Virus record (IMG/VR): IMGVR_UViG_3300036791_001907
Location: 97,482-161,481 of that record
Source: a virus
Reading direction: 5' to 3' (one strand)
DNA length: 64,000 nt
Shown here: positions 34,507 to 43,320 of the stretch, one piece after another
How the letters are laid out: every line of letters begins with the position of its first letter
Position numbering within the stretch: the first letter of the stretch is position 1
The notes under the pieces: generated by a model
Databases searched by the model: none
What the model saw: only the letters and a program-made list of their open reading frames with translations
Told to the model about the DNA's origin: nothing
Program-made: the position numbers and the translations under genes

Positions 34507-34968
34507 GTGTCGCATGTGGTTGCCCACCCGGACGTTTGCTTCACCGACTTCGACGCGTTGCGTTCCGCGTGCGAGGAGTCGGGGCTCGAGTTCCGCGAGG
34601 GTCAGAAGACCTGGAAGTACTGGGGATCGTGGGCGAACGACTACCACGCGAAGGATGCCGCCTACAAGCACGGCATCGACCCCAAGGACTACGGCAAGGG
34701 CGTGCACGCCATCGCCGTCAAGGGGGACAAGGACGCCTACGAGATCGGCCTGGTCAAGAGCCCGCTGGGCACAGGCTGGATGCCGGTCTATGACTTCTTC
34801 GGGAGTCACGGCAAGAAGATCCAGGCCGCGGCCGGCAAGCAGCTCGAGAAGCTCAAGGGCAAGTATGCGGAGCACGCGATCCGCAACCAGGCCCAGCGCC
34901 AGGGCCACGCGGTACGCCGGGTGGTGACCCCGCAGGGGCAGGTCCAGATGATCGTGACCCAGCGGTAA
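34507..34968 (+). CDS. DUF1257-family protein, 153 aa
   Basis: The start is GTG 34507 with a near-perfect SD AGGAGGTGATC. The N-terminus MSHVVAHPDVCFTDFDALRS (SHxV.. then an ACEESGLEF stretch) and the C-terminus (YAEHAIRNQAQRQGHAVRRV) are the pattern of DUF1257/Ycf35-like proteins, which occur in cyanobacteria, plastids, other bacteria and many phages. Their biochemical role is unknown; in bacteria they often lie beside a MoxR-type AAA ATPase, which I do not see here. Confidence 0.7.
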   Translation: MSHVVAHPDVCFTDFDALRSACEESGLEFREGQKTWKYWGSWANDYHAKDAAYKHGIDPKDYGKGVHAIAVKGDKDAYEIGLVKSPLGTGWMPVYDFFGSHGKKIQAAAGKQLEKLKGKYAEHAIRNQAQRQGHAVRRVVTPQGQVQMIVTQR

Positions 34969-34978
34969 GGAGACTGGC

Positions 34979-35431
34979 ATGATCAGGGCACGTCCGAAGC
35001 GCATGGCCGGCAAGCTAAGCACTTACTGGCCGCCGGGCGATGTCCTGAACTTCTGGCCGACGCTGCTGCGGGTGGCGCTCGAGCGCCTGCGACCGGAGCA
35101 CCGACCGCCGATGGTGAAGTTCCTGCTGGAACACCATGGCATTTCGGATCCGGTTCTCTTCGAGGCCATGAACCGCTACATCAAGGCCCTGAAGCTGGCC
35201 CATCTGGATCCTGACGTTAATAGTTTGGACGTGGCCTGCGCGCGCGAGGGATTCGTCCTGAGTCCCCCGGCGGCGCAGGCCGCGATCTTGATGGTCATTG
35301 GCGAGTTGACGACCGGCATCTACATTGCCGGCGTCAAGGACTCGACCCCACTCGGGGAGACCGGGATCCGGGACGACGTGGAGTCACTTGTATGGGCAGC
35401 GGAACAACAAGTGCAGAGCCTGCGAGGCTAG
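34979..35431 (+). CDS. hypothetical protein, 150 aa
   Basis: ATG 34979 follows AAGGAG. The product is mostly helical, with RPPMVKFLLEHHGISDPVLF in the middle and no motif I recognise. It overlaps the DnaQ-like exonuclease by 40 bases, so the two are translated together. Confidence 0.65.
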   Translation: MIRARPKRMAGKLSTYWPPGDVLNFWPTLLRVALERLRPEHRPPMVKFLLEHHGISDPVLFEAMNRYIKALKLAHLDPDVNSLDVACAREGFVLSPPAAQAAILMVIGELTTGIYIAGVKDSTPLGETGIRDDVESLVWAAEQQVQSLRG

Positions 35432-36177
35432 ATCCGCGCTGGTATGCGCGCGTGGCGTCGTTCCTGGGCGGGTTTCCTGATGACTACCTGGTCTTCGACT
35501 GTGAGACCAACGGCCTGGAGTCGCGGGACCGGCGGACCCTGCCGGTCGAGCTGGGCTGGTGCATGATCAAGGATCGCGTCCCGGTTCATGAGGATAGCGT
35601 TCTCGTGAACTGGGCGCTGCACCCGGACATCAACGCGGCCTGGTTCGAGGAGTCGGTCCACGAGACCGGCCGGCGGATGCAGGAACGGGGCATCGCGCAC
35701 GTGATCACCTGGGATCAGCTCCGCGCTGAGGGCCATGACCCGCGCGACGTGCTGCCACACTTTCGCGACTTCCTGGCAGAGGCCCAGGCCAACGGCTACT
35801 GGTACGCCGGCCACAACGTCTACGGCTTTGACCGGCCGATCGTCGAGAACGCGACCTTCACGGCGACCGGCGACATGTTCCGGTTCGACTACCGGCGGTT
35901 CCTGGACTCCGGGATGATCTTCAAGGCAATGGCCACGGGCTTTCCCGTACCCGATCCCGGCGCCCGGCATATCTTTCGCTGGTATGAGGACGTCCGCGGG
36001 TTCGTCCGCAAGGGGAAGTGGAGCCTGTCGACCTGCCTGTATGCGCTGGGTCTCGTCGAACGCTACGCCATCGACATGGCACAGATGCACGGGGCCGCCC
36101 AGGACTGCCGCTGCACCCACTACATCCTGGAGGCATTCCGCGAACTCGCCGCGGCTGGAACCGCTCCAGTAACCTGA
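35392..36177 (+). CDS. DnaQ-like 3'-5' exonuclease, 261 aa
   Basis: Exo I: LVFDCETNGLE near 33-43 (D-x-E). Exo II: AGHNVYGFDRPIVEN near 142-156 (N-x2-x-FD). Exo III: HGAAQDCRCTHYI near 231-243 (H-x4-D), the DEDDh pattern. The family degrades DNA or RNA from the 3' end. The polymerase has its own exonuclease, so this enzyme is probably used for recombination, host DNA or RNA turnover. No lagging oligoribonuclease features can be told apart. ATG 35392 lies inside the previous gene. Confidence 0.82.
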   Translation: MGSGTTSAEPARLDPRWYARVASFLGGFPDDYLVFDCETNGLESRDRRTLPVELGWCMIKDRVPVHEDSVLVNWALHPDINAAWFEESVHETGRRMQERGIAHVITWDQLRAEGHDPRDVLPHFRDFLAEAQANGYWYAGHNVYGFDRPIVENATFTATGDMFRFDYRRFLDSGMIFKAMATGFPVPDPGARHIFRWYEDVRGFVRKGKWSLSTCLYALGLVERYAIDMAQMHGAAQDCRCTHYILEAFRELAAAGTAPVT

Positions 36178-36338
36178 AGCGCTTGTGCAGCATAGCGCTC
36201 AGAGCATAAAGTTGATTGTTGACGCCGCGTGCGGTGCGCCCATCCGCCAGGTCGGGTCAGCAAGGAGGTGATATCGGACTTGCCCAGGATGCTTATCCAT
36301 TGCTGCCGCCGGCGTCGATCAGACGAAGGAGGTGTTTC
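36178..36338. other. intergenic region with orphan full-length SD
   Basis: AAGGAGGTGAT at 36262-36272 matches the 16S 3' end over eleven bases, but only a TTG (36280) or ATG (36289) opening a 44-47-codon Arg/Ser-rich frame follows, so it may drive a leader peptide or be a relic. A repeat AGCGCT...AGCGCT lies at 36179-36202. The real SD of the next gene is GAAGGAGG at 36325-36332. Confidence 0.4.
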
Positions 36339-36839
36339 TTGGAAGTCTTCGTCGAGCCGGTTCAGCCCCGGACTGTGCGCCAGTCTTCGCGCGATCGCAC
36401 CCCTGGCGATCCGAACGATATGAACCTGATGCGATCATACGGGTTCACTCGCTCCAAGTCCGGGAACTACGTCGGATCGTTCTTCCTCGCGAAGAAGTCC
36501 TCCGACATCACGATCATGGCCAGGATCAACATCTTCCAGAGCGACCGGACGACCAAACCCGGCTGTCCCTGGACATGGTCGATCCAGGTCGTCGAGGGGC
36601 CGCGCAACATGGTCATGGAGCAGCCCGGTTACTCCAACTTCTACTTCGCGAGGCCACACGAGGCCGCGATCAACGTGCAGGACGATCTCCACGCCGGCGG
36701 CTATGTGCCGACGGAGCCCAGGCGATCGCCGGTTATCGCGACGATCGCCGGCAAACAGGCGGTTGCCGAGCGGGTGGCTACGGCCGAGGACCGGGCCTCG
36801 ATCCGGCGGCCGGAACGAACGAGGGTCATCGATACGTGA
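36339..36839 (+). CDS. hypothetical protein, 166 aa
   Basis: Start TTG 36339, six bases after GAAGGAGG; a later ATG (36421) has no such SD. The middle reads SKSGNYVGSFFLAKKSSDIT and INIFQSDRTTKPGCPWTWSI, a small beta-rich domain. The C-terminus is basic and Arg-rich. The family is unknown. It precedes the RuvC-like gene by 18 bases. Confidence 0.6.
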   Translation: MEVFVEPVQPRTVRQSSRDRTPGDPNDMNLMRSYGFTRSKSGNYVGSFFLAKKSSDITIMARINIFQSDRTTKPGCPWTWSIQVVEGPRNMVMEQPGYSNFYFARPHEAAINVQDDLHAGGYVPTEPRRSPVIATIAGKQAVAERVATAEDRASIRRPERTRVIDT

Positions 36840-36857
36840 CGCCCGGGGAGGGCAGGA

Positions 36858-37550
36858 ATGCCGCGACACAAGCTGGTCAAGGACCCGGCCAACTTCCACC
36901 TCCAGTTCGACCTCAAGCAGCCGTTGCCGGGCCTGAAGTTGGCTCTGGGCGTGGACCTGGGCACCACGACCGGGATCAGCTTCACCTACTTCGACCCGAC
37001 CCAGGCCTGGCTGCCCGGCGAGCGGACCATCTACTCGGGCCAACTCGACCTGTCGGTGGGCGACTTCGACAGCGGCGCGATCCGCTATGTACGGCTCCGC
37101 CAGTTCCTGGCCAAGATCGACCCGGACCTGGTCATGTTCGAGGACGCCCAGTACTACACCAAGGAGAACTTCGGCCCCAAGCCCACCGTGCACCAGGTCA
37201 TCGCCCGCACGGCCCGGCCGATCGAGCTGCTGGGCTCGCTCAAGGCGACCCTGGGCACCTGGTGCGAGGAGCGGAACATCCCGTGCGTCGGCTTTCCGAT
37301 CCAGGCGATCAAGAAGCGGGCCACCAGCAAGGGCAACGCCAACAAGGAAATGGTCATCCGAGCGGCCAACGAGGAATTCGGCTCCGGGCTGGAAGTCGAA
37401 GACTACGAGAAAACAGGAGTCGACAACCTCGCCGACTCGCTATACTGCCTCGTGTTGGGGTTGGAAATGTATTCCCAGGGCTTCTCGGAGGAAGCCCCCA
37501 GGACGTCCAAGCGGAGGATCCAAGATGGCCCGGAAGCCAGCGCGGGGTGA
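36858..37550 (+). CDS. RuvC-like Holliday junction resolvase, 230 aa
   Basis: RNase H-like fold: LALGVDLGTTTGISF with Asp33, VMFEDAQYY with Glu95/Asp96, and TGVDNLADSLYCL near 190 with the last acidic pair. These match the D-E-D-D residues of RuvC-type resolvases. A lysine- and arginine-rich stretch (IKKRATSKGNANKE) before motif IV is typical too. It would cut four-way junctions created by phage recombination before packaging. The 3' end overlaps the methyltransferase by 26 bases. Confidence 0.8.
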   Translation: MPRHKLVKDPANFHLQFDLKQPLPGLKLALGVDLGTTTGISFTYFDPTQAWLPGERTIYSGQLDLSVGDFDSGAIRYVRLRQFLAKIDPDLVMFEDAQYYTKENFGPKPTVHQVIARTARPIELLGSLKATLGTWCEERNIPCVGFPIQAIKKRATSKGNANKEMVIRAANEEFGSGLEVEDYEKTGVDNLADSLYCLVLGLEMYSQGFSEEAPRTSKRRIQDGPEASAG

Positions 37551-38406
37551 CACGTCCGGAACGATCAAGGTCATCGATACTGACGGCGGGCTGCTTTGCC
37601 ATGGCGACTGCGTCGCCGGCATGACCCGGCTGGAAACCGGATCCGTGCCCCTGGTCGTGACCGATCCTCCCTACAACTTCGGGATCGACTACGGCGATCA
37701 CTACGACGACGATCGTCCTCGCGAGGTCTACCTGGCCTGGGCGCAGCAGTGGCTGACCCAGATCGTGCGGGTCCTGACCGAGACCGGCACATTCTGGCTC
37801 TTCATGCCCGATGAGCTGGTCTCCGAGATCGACGTCATGTGCAAGTCCGGGCTCGGGCTGCACAAGCGATCGCACGTGATCTGGACCTATACTTTCGGCG
37901 TCAACTCCGAGAACAAGCTGACCCGCAGCCACGCCCACCTGCTCTACTACATCAAGGATCCGGCCCAGTTCACGTTCAACGTCGACGCCTGCCGCGTCCC
38001 CTCGGCCCGCCAGCTGATCTACAACGACAGGCGGGCCAACCCCGAGGGCCGGCTTCCAGATGACACCTGGATCATCCGGCCCCAGGATCTGCCTGAGGGG
38101 TTCAATGCCAGCGAGACGACCTGGCACTGCCCGCGCATCAACGGCACGTTTAGGAGCCGGGCGGGCACGCCCACCCAGATCCCCGAGCAGCTGATCGGCC
38201 GGATCGTCCGACTCTGCTCCGACGAGGACGACATCGTCCTTGATCCGTTCGGTGGAAGTCTAACGACCGCCGTCGTCGCCAAGAAGCTCGGCCGCCAGTG
38301 GATCAGCTTCGAGCTATCCGAGAAGGACTGTGAGCTTGGTCGCAGGCGGGTTGAGGCTGCGAAGTTCGGCGACCCTCTTGATACACCCAATATTCAGGGG
38401 GGTTGA
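37525..38406 (+). CDS. DNA (adenine-N6 or cytosine-N4) methyltransferase, beta class, 293 aa
   Basis: Motif IV DPPY at residues 47-50 comes before motif I DPFGGS near 239-244, the order of beta-class amino-methyltransferases. It transfers a methyl group from SAM to an exocyclic amine of DNA. The central recognition region has HLLYYIKD and RPQDLPEGFN. No partner restriction gene is visible, so it probably protects phage DNA or marks it for replication. SD GGAGG lies at 37512-37517, before ATG 37525. Confidence 0.88.
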   Translation: MARKPARGDTSGTIKVIDTDGGLLCHGDCVAGMTRLETGSVPLVVTDPPYNFGIDYGDHYDDDRPREVYLAWAQQWLTQIVRVLTETGTFWLFMPDELVSEIDVMCKSGLGLHKRSHVIWTYTFGVNSENKLTRSHAHLLYYIKDPAQFTFNVDACRVPSARQLIYNDRRANPEGRLPDDTWIIRPQDLPEGFNASETTWHCPRINGTFRSRAGTPTQIPEQLIGRIVRLCSDEDDIVLDPFGGSLTTAVVAKKLGRQWISFELSEKDCELGRRRVEAAKFGDPLDTPNIQGG

Positions 38407-38452
38407 AGGTGTTGTTCCAGCGCTGGTACTATCCCCACACGGAGGTATCAAC

Positions 38453-39022
38453 ATGGACATCATCTGCGGCAATCCGCCGTGCTCCAAGCCAGCCAGGGCC
38501 GACAAGCACGGCAAGCCGTTGAAGTACTGTTCGATCGAATGCGAGAAGGACGATCGAAGGGTCAGGATGCAGGGCAACAAGTTCCGTCGTGGGCTGAAGC
38601 CGGCTAATGCCTTTGCGAAGGGTCATGCGACCTGGAACAAGGACATGAAGGGGATCCATCTCAGCCCCGATAGCGAATGGGTCCCTGGCCAACCGGGACT
38701 GCATAAGGTGCCGGTTGGCACGGTCACGATCCGTTACGACAACGAGACAGGGACGCCGCGAGCCTGGATCAAGGTTGCTGAGCCGGCGAAGTGGCTGCCG
38801 CGCGCGGTGGTAACGTGGACGGCCGCAGGCCGGAAGATCCCGAAGGGGAAGTTCCTGCATCACAAGGATGGTGATGCGACCAATGATGGGCCGGGATCAT
38901 TGGATAACCTTGAACTGGTTACCAGAGCCGAACATCTGGAGATCCATCGTCCTGACTTTGAGACGAGGCGACTTATTGGCTTGCGGGCGGCTACGGCCAA
39001 GAAGCGGGCCAAGAAGTGCTGA
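38453..39022 (+). CDS. HNH homing-type endonuclease, 189 aa
   Basis: An N-terminal Cys cluster (CGNPPC and YCSIEC within the first 30 residues) is followed by a basic linker and an HNH motif near 134-166: FLHHKDGDATNDGPGSLDN then LELVTRAEHLEIHR. These are the residues of free-standing phage HNH homing endonucleases. ATG 38453 has GGAGG upstream. It lies between the methyltransferase and a 160-base gap, as a separate mobile gene would. No intron structure was identified. Confidence 0.82.
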   Translation: MDIICGNPPCSKPARADKHGKPLKYCSIECEKDDRRVRMQGNKFRRGLKPANAFAKGHATWNKDMKGIHLSPDSEWVPGQPGLHKVPVGTVTIRYDNETGTPRAWIKVAEPAKWLPRAVVTWTAAGRKIPKGKFLHHKDGDATNDGPGSLDNLELVTRAEHLEIHRPDFETRRLIGLRAATAKKRAKKC

Positions 39023-39181
39023 TGCACCAGGGCGGCTAGGTTGCCCAGGGGAAGGGGCCCGCGTGGTCGGGCCCTTACCGCTTCCGCAGGGGGCGTGCCC
39101 ACCCGGTTGATGTACGCCGGGATCACTCAGCGACGTCCGGGGAGACCCAGCGGCCCCCGGGCACAGGGAGGAAGCTGAGCG
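39023..39181. other. intergenic region after the HNH gene, with hairpin
   Basis: An inverted repeat AGGGGCCCG...CGGGCCCTT at 39053-39076 gives a 9-bp stem with a 6-base loop. No T tract follows. The rest is GC-rich with no gene. The SD of the next gene (GGGAGGAAG) lies at 39165-39174. Confidence 0.45.
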
Positions 39182-39731
39182 ATGCCGCGGACCCCTGAGG
39201 AGAAGGCCCGCTATCTCGAGTACATCAACCATTCGCCGCTGTGGCAGGAGAAGCGGTATGCGGTTGTCGTGGTGCGGGCCGGCGACATCTGCGAGTTCAT
39301 GGTCGAGGACGGCACGAATGCCGACGGTACGCCCCGCCGGTATCGGTGCACGTCCCGGGCGGATCACTGCCATCACCTGACCTACGCGCATCTCTACAAC
39401 GAGCCGCTGGAGGACCTCCAGGCGCTCTGCAACCTGCACCACAAGGCGGTGCATATCTGGAGAAAACGGCATCAATGCCGGTGCGGCCGCGCGGTCTTCG
39501 ACAACATCGAGGATGCCGTTGAGTTCGTCGCGGAGGACGAACGTCTGGACTGGGAAGACCTCTACGACCAGATGCCGACCATGTGCGCACGGTGCATCCA
39601 GGCCGCAATAGACGCCAGGCTACACCATTCGGAGCCCTGTGCGGGCCAAGGACGTCAGGGCGGACGATCTCATGAGCATGTCAACCATTCGGGGCGATCA
39701 AACGGGCATTGCACGTCAGGCCCCGGTGTGA
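39182..39731 (+). CDS. HNH-family protein (3' end unclear)
   Basis: ATG 39182 opens MPRTPEEKARYLEYINHSPL. SRADHCHHLTY near 58, then EPLEDLQALCNLHHKAVH, is an HNH-type DHxH...LCxxCH site, and CRCG/CARC pairs follow. The frame has no stop before the ParB-like start at 39740, but its last 40 codons look like noise. One base over, a sensible frame (IRSPVRAKDVRADDLMSMST) runs to TGA 39729-39731, so an indel near 39612-39624 may have joined two genes. Otherwise it is a true HNH-ParB fusion of 558 residues. Confidence 0.55.
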
Positions 39732-39739
39732 GGACCACG

Positions 39740-40858
39740 ATGAGCAACAGCAGCATCAAGCCGCTCACCGGCGGCAACCGCGACGACGAAGGCGACGCGG
39801 GCGGCGCCGTCGAGCGCGACAACCATGTCAAGATCAAGCCGATCAATGCCGGCATCGAAGTCATCTGGCACCGCTGGCTGGACCAGGAGCAGATGATCGC
39901 GAGCCACGGCGTCACGTTCGACTACGTCGAGCATGTTCCGCTCACCGATGTCGACTGGAAGAAGAGCCAAACGAACCCCGGGCGGTTCGGGCCGCGGATC
40001 ATCGAGGAGACCGTCGAAGGCATCGTGCTGCATGCCCGGCAGTTCCGGCGCGTGTACTTGCCGGCGCTGATCGCCTGGCGGCCCGGTGGTCCGGGGACGA
40101 AGCTGCTCTGCGGCGACGGCCTCAACCGCAGCGCCGCCTTGCATGAGCTGGAGCAGAAGTTCGCGGCGATGTACATCCTGAACAACCCGGGACCGAAGCA
40201 GGCCGCGGCGGTCATCCGGGGGGCCAACTCCCTGGTGGGCAAGGGCGATAACCAGGAGGAGAAGATCCAGAAGGCGATCGCGCACTACTGGGAGAACCAG
40301 CCGTACTGCACCTTCGAGCAGGCCGCCGCGAGTGCCAAGATCAAGCCCGGCCCCCTGATCTTGCGGGTGAGGTCCGCCGAACTCAAGCAGCGGTTCTCAC
40401 CCGACGGCGAAACGCCGGTCCCGGGTTACGAGGAACTCACTGATACGGCGCTGCTCAACCTGAGCAATATCGCGAACTCCACCGTGTGCCAGCAGGCGGC
40501 CATCGGGCTGCTTACCATCCCCCACCACAGCCATACCCACGCCGAGCGGCTCAAGCAGGCGATCAAGAAGACCAGGCCCTCCAACGAGCAGGCGATGCTG
40601 ATCACCGTTGCGACCGAGATCGCCATCTACGCGAAGGAGCAGGCGTCGGTGGCGGGGCGCAAGCACGGCGGGCCCGCGTCGCGGCAGCAGAAGCTGCTGA
40701 AGGCCACGAGGCAGCTCAACCGGGTATACAAGGAGACCCTCGTCAAGGGAGTGGACATCAGGGACATCTTGACTGATGCAGCGAGCCGCATCGAGTTTGC
40801 GGAGCTGCGCAAGGAGAACAACATCTTCGAGCAGAGGTTCATGAAGGGGTCATTCTGA
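39740..40858 (+). CDS. ParB-like protein, 372 aa
   Basis: ATG 39740 follows GAGG by seven bases. The N-terminal half contains LLCGDGLNRSAALHE near 130, similar to the DGxHR core of ParB/Srx-superfamily proteins, followed by helices that would bind DNA (FEQAAASAKIKPGPLILRVR). The C-terminal third is basic and helical. It may act in DNA segregation, nuclease or regulatory roles known for phage ParB-like proteins; CTP binding cannot be judged. It ends in a one-base overlap with the next gene. Confidence 0.65.
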   Translation: MSNSSIKPLTGGNRDDEGDAGGAVERDNHVKIKPINAGIEVIWHRWLDQEQMIASHGVTFDYVEHVPLTDVDWKKSQTNPGRFGPRIIEETVEGIVLHARQFRRVYLPALIAWRPGGPGTKLLCGDGLNRSAALHELEQKFAAMYILNNPGPKQAAAVIRGANSLVGKGDNQEEKIQKAIAHYWENQPYCTFEQAAASAKIKPGPLILRVRSAELKQRFSPDGETPVPGYEELTDTALLNLSNIANSTVCQQAAIGLLTIPHHSHTHAERLKQAIKKTRPSNEQAMLITVATEIAIYAKEQASVAGRKHGGPASRQQKLLKATRQLNRVYKETLVKGVDIRDILTDAASRIEFAELRKENNIFEQRFMKGSF

Positions 40859-41586
40859 TGGCAGGAGGGAAACCCAGGCAGATCCAGGCCGATGGTCTGG
40901 AACGCGATGGCAACCCGGTACCCCGGGCCATGCTCCGCGAGGTCTTCGGCGACGGCAAGTGGCGGACGATACACGATATGGATGTCGCGCTCGGAGACCG
41001 GATCCCGGACTGGCTTGCCGACCGCGCCATGCTCGGTAAGCCGGGGATGGCCAAGAAGACGCTCGAGCAGCGGATCAAGTCCGGGCGAAACTACTTCATC
41101 CGGGAGACAGTCAACGCGGCCGTCCATAGCAAGGTTTTCGAGGCCCGCAAGCGCGGTAAGAAGCGGGAGTACCGTTGTATCAGGCCGCTGCCGTCCCGGG
41201 TGCGGGTGGGCACCAAGCTGTCGCCGACGGCAATGGCCGAACCATCGGCCGGCACGCAATACGGCGTCAGCCGCCAGCATGTCTACCAGACCATCATGGA
41301 GAACCCCGGCTGCACCGTCGACTTCCTGATCACCAAGCTGATGCCCTGCATGATCGATGCCAAGATCATCAGGCGCTACATCAGCGAGACGGTACGGCGG
41401 AGCAAGGACAAGCGCCGTACCAACAAGGTCGTGACCCGTGCTGAGCTGGCGGCGAGCTACGCCGCCGATCCGGATCCCTTTCTGGCCGAGGCCAGGAAGT
41501 ATGTCGTTCGGCTGGTCATCAGCAACCTGAAGAATGACCACCCGGTCATCGAGGAGCGTACGTTCCGGATCGCGGAGAAGAAGTGA
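40858..41586 (+). CDS. putative DNA-binding protein, 242 aa
   Basis: It overlaps the ParB-like gene by one base. Two segments have the look of winged or helix-turn-helix units: GDGKWRTIHDMDVALGDRIP near 33 with a wing VNAAVHSKVFEARKRGKKRE, and AGTQYGVSRQHVYQTIMENP near 132. The whole is strongly basic. It is probably a partner of the upstream ParB-like protein. No named family. Confidence 0.6.
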   Translation: MAGGKPRQIQADGLERDGNPVPRAMLREVFGDGKWRTIHDMDVALGDRIPDWLADRAMLGKPGMAKKTLEQRIKSGRNYFIRETVNAAVHSKVFEARKRGKKREYRCIRPLPSRVRVGTKLSPTAMAEPSAGTQYGVSRQHVYQTIMENPGCTVDFLITKLMPCMIDAKIIRRYISETVRRSKDKRRTNKVVTRAELAASYAADPDPFLAEARKYVVRLVISNLKNDHPVIEERTFRIAEKK

Positions 41587-41617
41587 CGAAATGGATCGTA
41601 ACCTGAAAGGAGAACGC

Positions 41618-41860
41618 ATGGCGGAGACAGGCGTCCTGGAGATCATGGACCACAACGGCGACACCAAGCTCGAGTGGTCCCAGGCCAACGATGTCGAGGT
41701 TGAGGCAGCGCGGAACAGCTTCGCGCTGCACCGGAAAAAAGGTTATATCGCGTACAAGCTCCGCGCCGACGGTACTCGCGGTGAGGTCATCACCGAGTTC
41801 GATCCGGCCGCCGAGCGGATCGTCATGGCACCGCCGGTGCGGGGAGGTGGCTTTGCCTAA
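41618..41860 (+). CDS. small conserved phage protein, 80 aa
   Basis: ATG 41618 has AAAGGAG upstream. Core pattern: EAARNSFALHRKKGYIAYKL, then GTRGEVITEFDPAAERIVMA and PPVRGGG. I know this pattern from many phages, where a protein near the virion genes ends in '[FY]DPxAExIxMxPPxxGG'. Its role is unknown. The 3' end overlaps the next gene by eight bases, inside the SD GGGGAGG. Confidence 0.7.
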   Translation: MAETGVLEIMDHNGDTKLEWSQANDVEVEAARNSFALHRKKGYIAYKLRADGTRGEVITEFDPAAERIVMAPPVRGGGFA

Positions 41861-42617
41861 CGCGATCTGGGAAGGGGAATTGACTCTCACCGATGGGGAC
41901 TGCATGCGACTCAAGGACTTCGTCTGGGGTGTCGACACGGCAGCTGCAATGACAGATCAGACCAATACCTTGTTCGCCGTCAGTGGGCGGGACGGCCGGG
42001 TGATCAGCGCCACCGTCAACTGGGGGCCCGACACGATGGAGACCGATTGCACCGGTGATGGGATCTACTACCGGCCCCTGATCCCGTACCGGAACCGTCC
42101 CGTGCGGATCACCTGGCGAACGCTCAGTGACTCTACTGGCGCCCCGGTTCCATGCTTCAACTGGGCCGACCTCCAGGAGATCGACTATTGCGAGACATGC
42201 CGTCATGACGAGGTGATCAGGAACATGGGCGCAGCTCACGAGACACCATTTCTGTGCGTTCCGGGCGTCGAGCCGGCCCCGGACGTGAAAGCGGCAGCGC
42301 GCCGCGCCAGGGACCTGCTGATGTCGCTTCTGTCGCCGGCGCAGCGCGATATGTTCCGGAAGGAACAGGCGATCATCGTGGTTGCCGCCTCGGGCACTTG
42401 CTACCGACTCCGGAGCGGTAACGTCAACAACATCGATCAGCTCGATGCCAATGGGACTCCGTCCCAGAGGCTCTGCGTTCACCCGGTGGGAGTGCCGCTG
42501 GATGACAGCCTGGCGACCCAGTTGCTGGGCCTGATGTACGATGAGCAGGGAATTCGGCTTAAGGCCAACATCACCGACGTCAAGACGGGCCGTCTGATCC
42601 AGAGTGCGGCCGCCTGA
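41853..42617 (+). CDS. conserved phage-type protein, 254 aa
   Basis: It starts with TTG 41853, with GGGGAGG five bases upstream. The C-terminal domain reads LLSPAQRDMFRKEQAIIVVA, SGTCYRLRSGNVNNIDQLD and LCVHPVGVPLDDSLATQLLG, a short beta-rich domain common in phage and actinobacterial proteins of unknown function. The N-terminal 150 residues contain a Cys-His cluster (DYCETCRHDE). Last gene before a strong terminator. Confidence 0.65.
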   Translation: MPNAIWEGELTLTDGDCMRLKDFVWGVDTAAAMTDQTNTLFAVSGRDGRVISATVNWGPDTMETDCTGDGIYYRPLIPYRNRPVRITWRTLSDSTGAPVPCFNWADLQEIDYCETCRHDEVIRNMGAAHETPFLCVPGVEPAPDVKAAARRARDLLMSLLSPAQRDMFRKEQAIIVVAASGTCYRLRSGNVNNIDQLDANGTPSQRLCVHPVGVPLDDSLATQLLGLMYDEQGIRLKANITDVKTGRLIQSAAA

Positions 42618-42643
42618 GATCACCAGCGATCAAAGGAGGAATA

Positions 42644-42673
42644 TCGACAACTAAGGGAATAACCGCGTATGCT
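42644..42673 (+). promoter_or_regulatory. candidate promoter
   Basis: TCGACA (five of six matches to TTGACA) and TATGCT lie 18 bases apart. It lies just before a terminator hairpin, so a transcript starting here would begin inside the stem and might escape it. The match may be chance. Confidence 0.3.
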
Positions 42674-42678
42674 CTCGG

Positions 42679-42727
42679 AGCCGCCGCCCGCCATGCTGCG
42701 CAGCTGGCCGGCGGCGGCTGGTTTTTT
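42679..42727 (+). terminator. strong intrinsic terminator
   Basis: Arms AGCCGCCGCC (42679-42688) and GGCGGCGGCT (42710-42719) pair perfectly and continue inward through GCCA/TGGC and GCTG/CAGC after one mismatch. Six T residues follow at 42722-42727. This ends the operon coming from the methyltransferase and ParB-like region. Confidence 0.75.
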
Positions 42728-42754
42728 CAGCTGGATAACTTTAAGGAGCGACTC

Positions 42755-43258
42755 GTGCAATTACTGAAAAGCCTGCGGGCCGCGATACAGAACCCGGCCG
42801 AATGGGACATGGTCCACCTGGCGACAGTCGCCACGGCCACGATCGCCGTTTATGAGCGTCATCTCTTCGTCTATGAAGAGCTGACCGCCCAGCTGATCGC
42901 AGCTTCTGACCAACTGGATCGGGCCGATCTAACTCCCGATGAGGTCATCGCTGGCGCCGCTGCTCTGGGGGTGGCGGTTCGTGCCTTCAAACTCCAGCGT
43001 CCGTTGCTCACCGGCCGTCGCCGGGCCGGCCGGCGCACCATGGACACGTTCGTGATCGGCCGCCGTTATAAGACCAAGATGCTGTTCGCCCGGCCGTACG
43101 TGCTGCGGGATAGCACGCTTTATGTCTACGATCAGCCGACGCAACCCGGGCGCGAGGCGGTCGTGTGGGAATTCCAGCGGGCCGTGGGCAACCGCTGGGG
43201 GTGCGCCGGCGTGGGCCGGTACGATCTGCCCCAGTATGCCGGGATGTTCCCGGTGTGA
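42755..43258 (+). CDS. hypothetical protein, 167 aa
   Basis: GTG 42755 has AAGGAG six bases upstream. The same frame stays open back to an orphan SD (AAAGGAGG at 42632) but has no ATG, GTG or TTG there. The N-terminal two thirds are helical (YERHLFVYEELTAQLIAASD); the end has beta strands (YKTKMLFARPYVLRDSTLYV). It is framed by terminators on both sides, so it may form its own transcription unit. No known family. Confidence 0.65.
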   Translation: MQLLKSLRAAIQNPAEWDMVHLATVATATIAVYERHLFVYEELTAQLIAASDQLDRADLTPDEVIAGAAALGVAVRAFKLQRPLLTGRRRAGRRTMDTFVIGRRYKTKMLFARPYVLRDSTLYVYDQPTQPGREAVVWEFQRAVGNRWGCAGVGRYDLPQYAGMFPV

Positions 43259-43272
43259 TCAGGTCCGTCAGT

Positions 43273-43320
43273 TGCGCCGGCGCGTGGCCGGCGCAGCGGG
43301 TGGACCGCAGGATCTTTTTT
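43273..43320 (+). terminator. intrinsic terminator after the 42755 gene
   Basis: TGCGCCGGC and GCCGGCGCA (43273-43281 and 43287-43295) form a 9-bp stem with a 5-base loop, followed by a small stem GCGG/CCGC and then six Ts at 43315-43320. The T tract is closer to the second stem. Confidence 0.6.

Noticed and set aside
36280-36423. 47-codon frame after the full-length SD at 36262
   Set aside because: Product is Arg/Ser-rich and overlaps a better gene start; kept only as a note on the gap.
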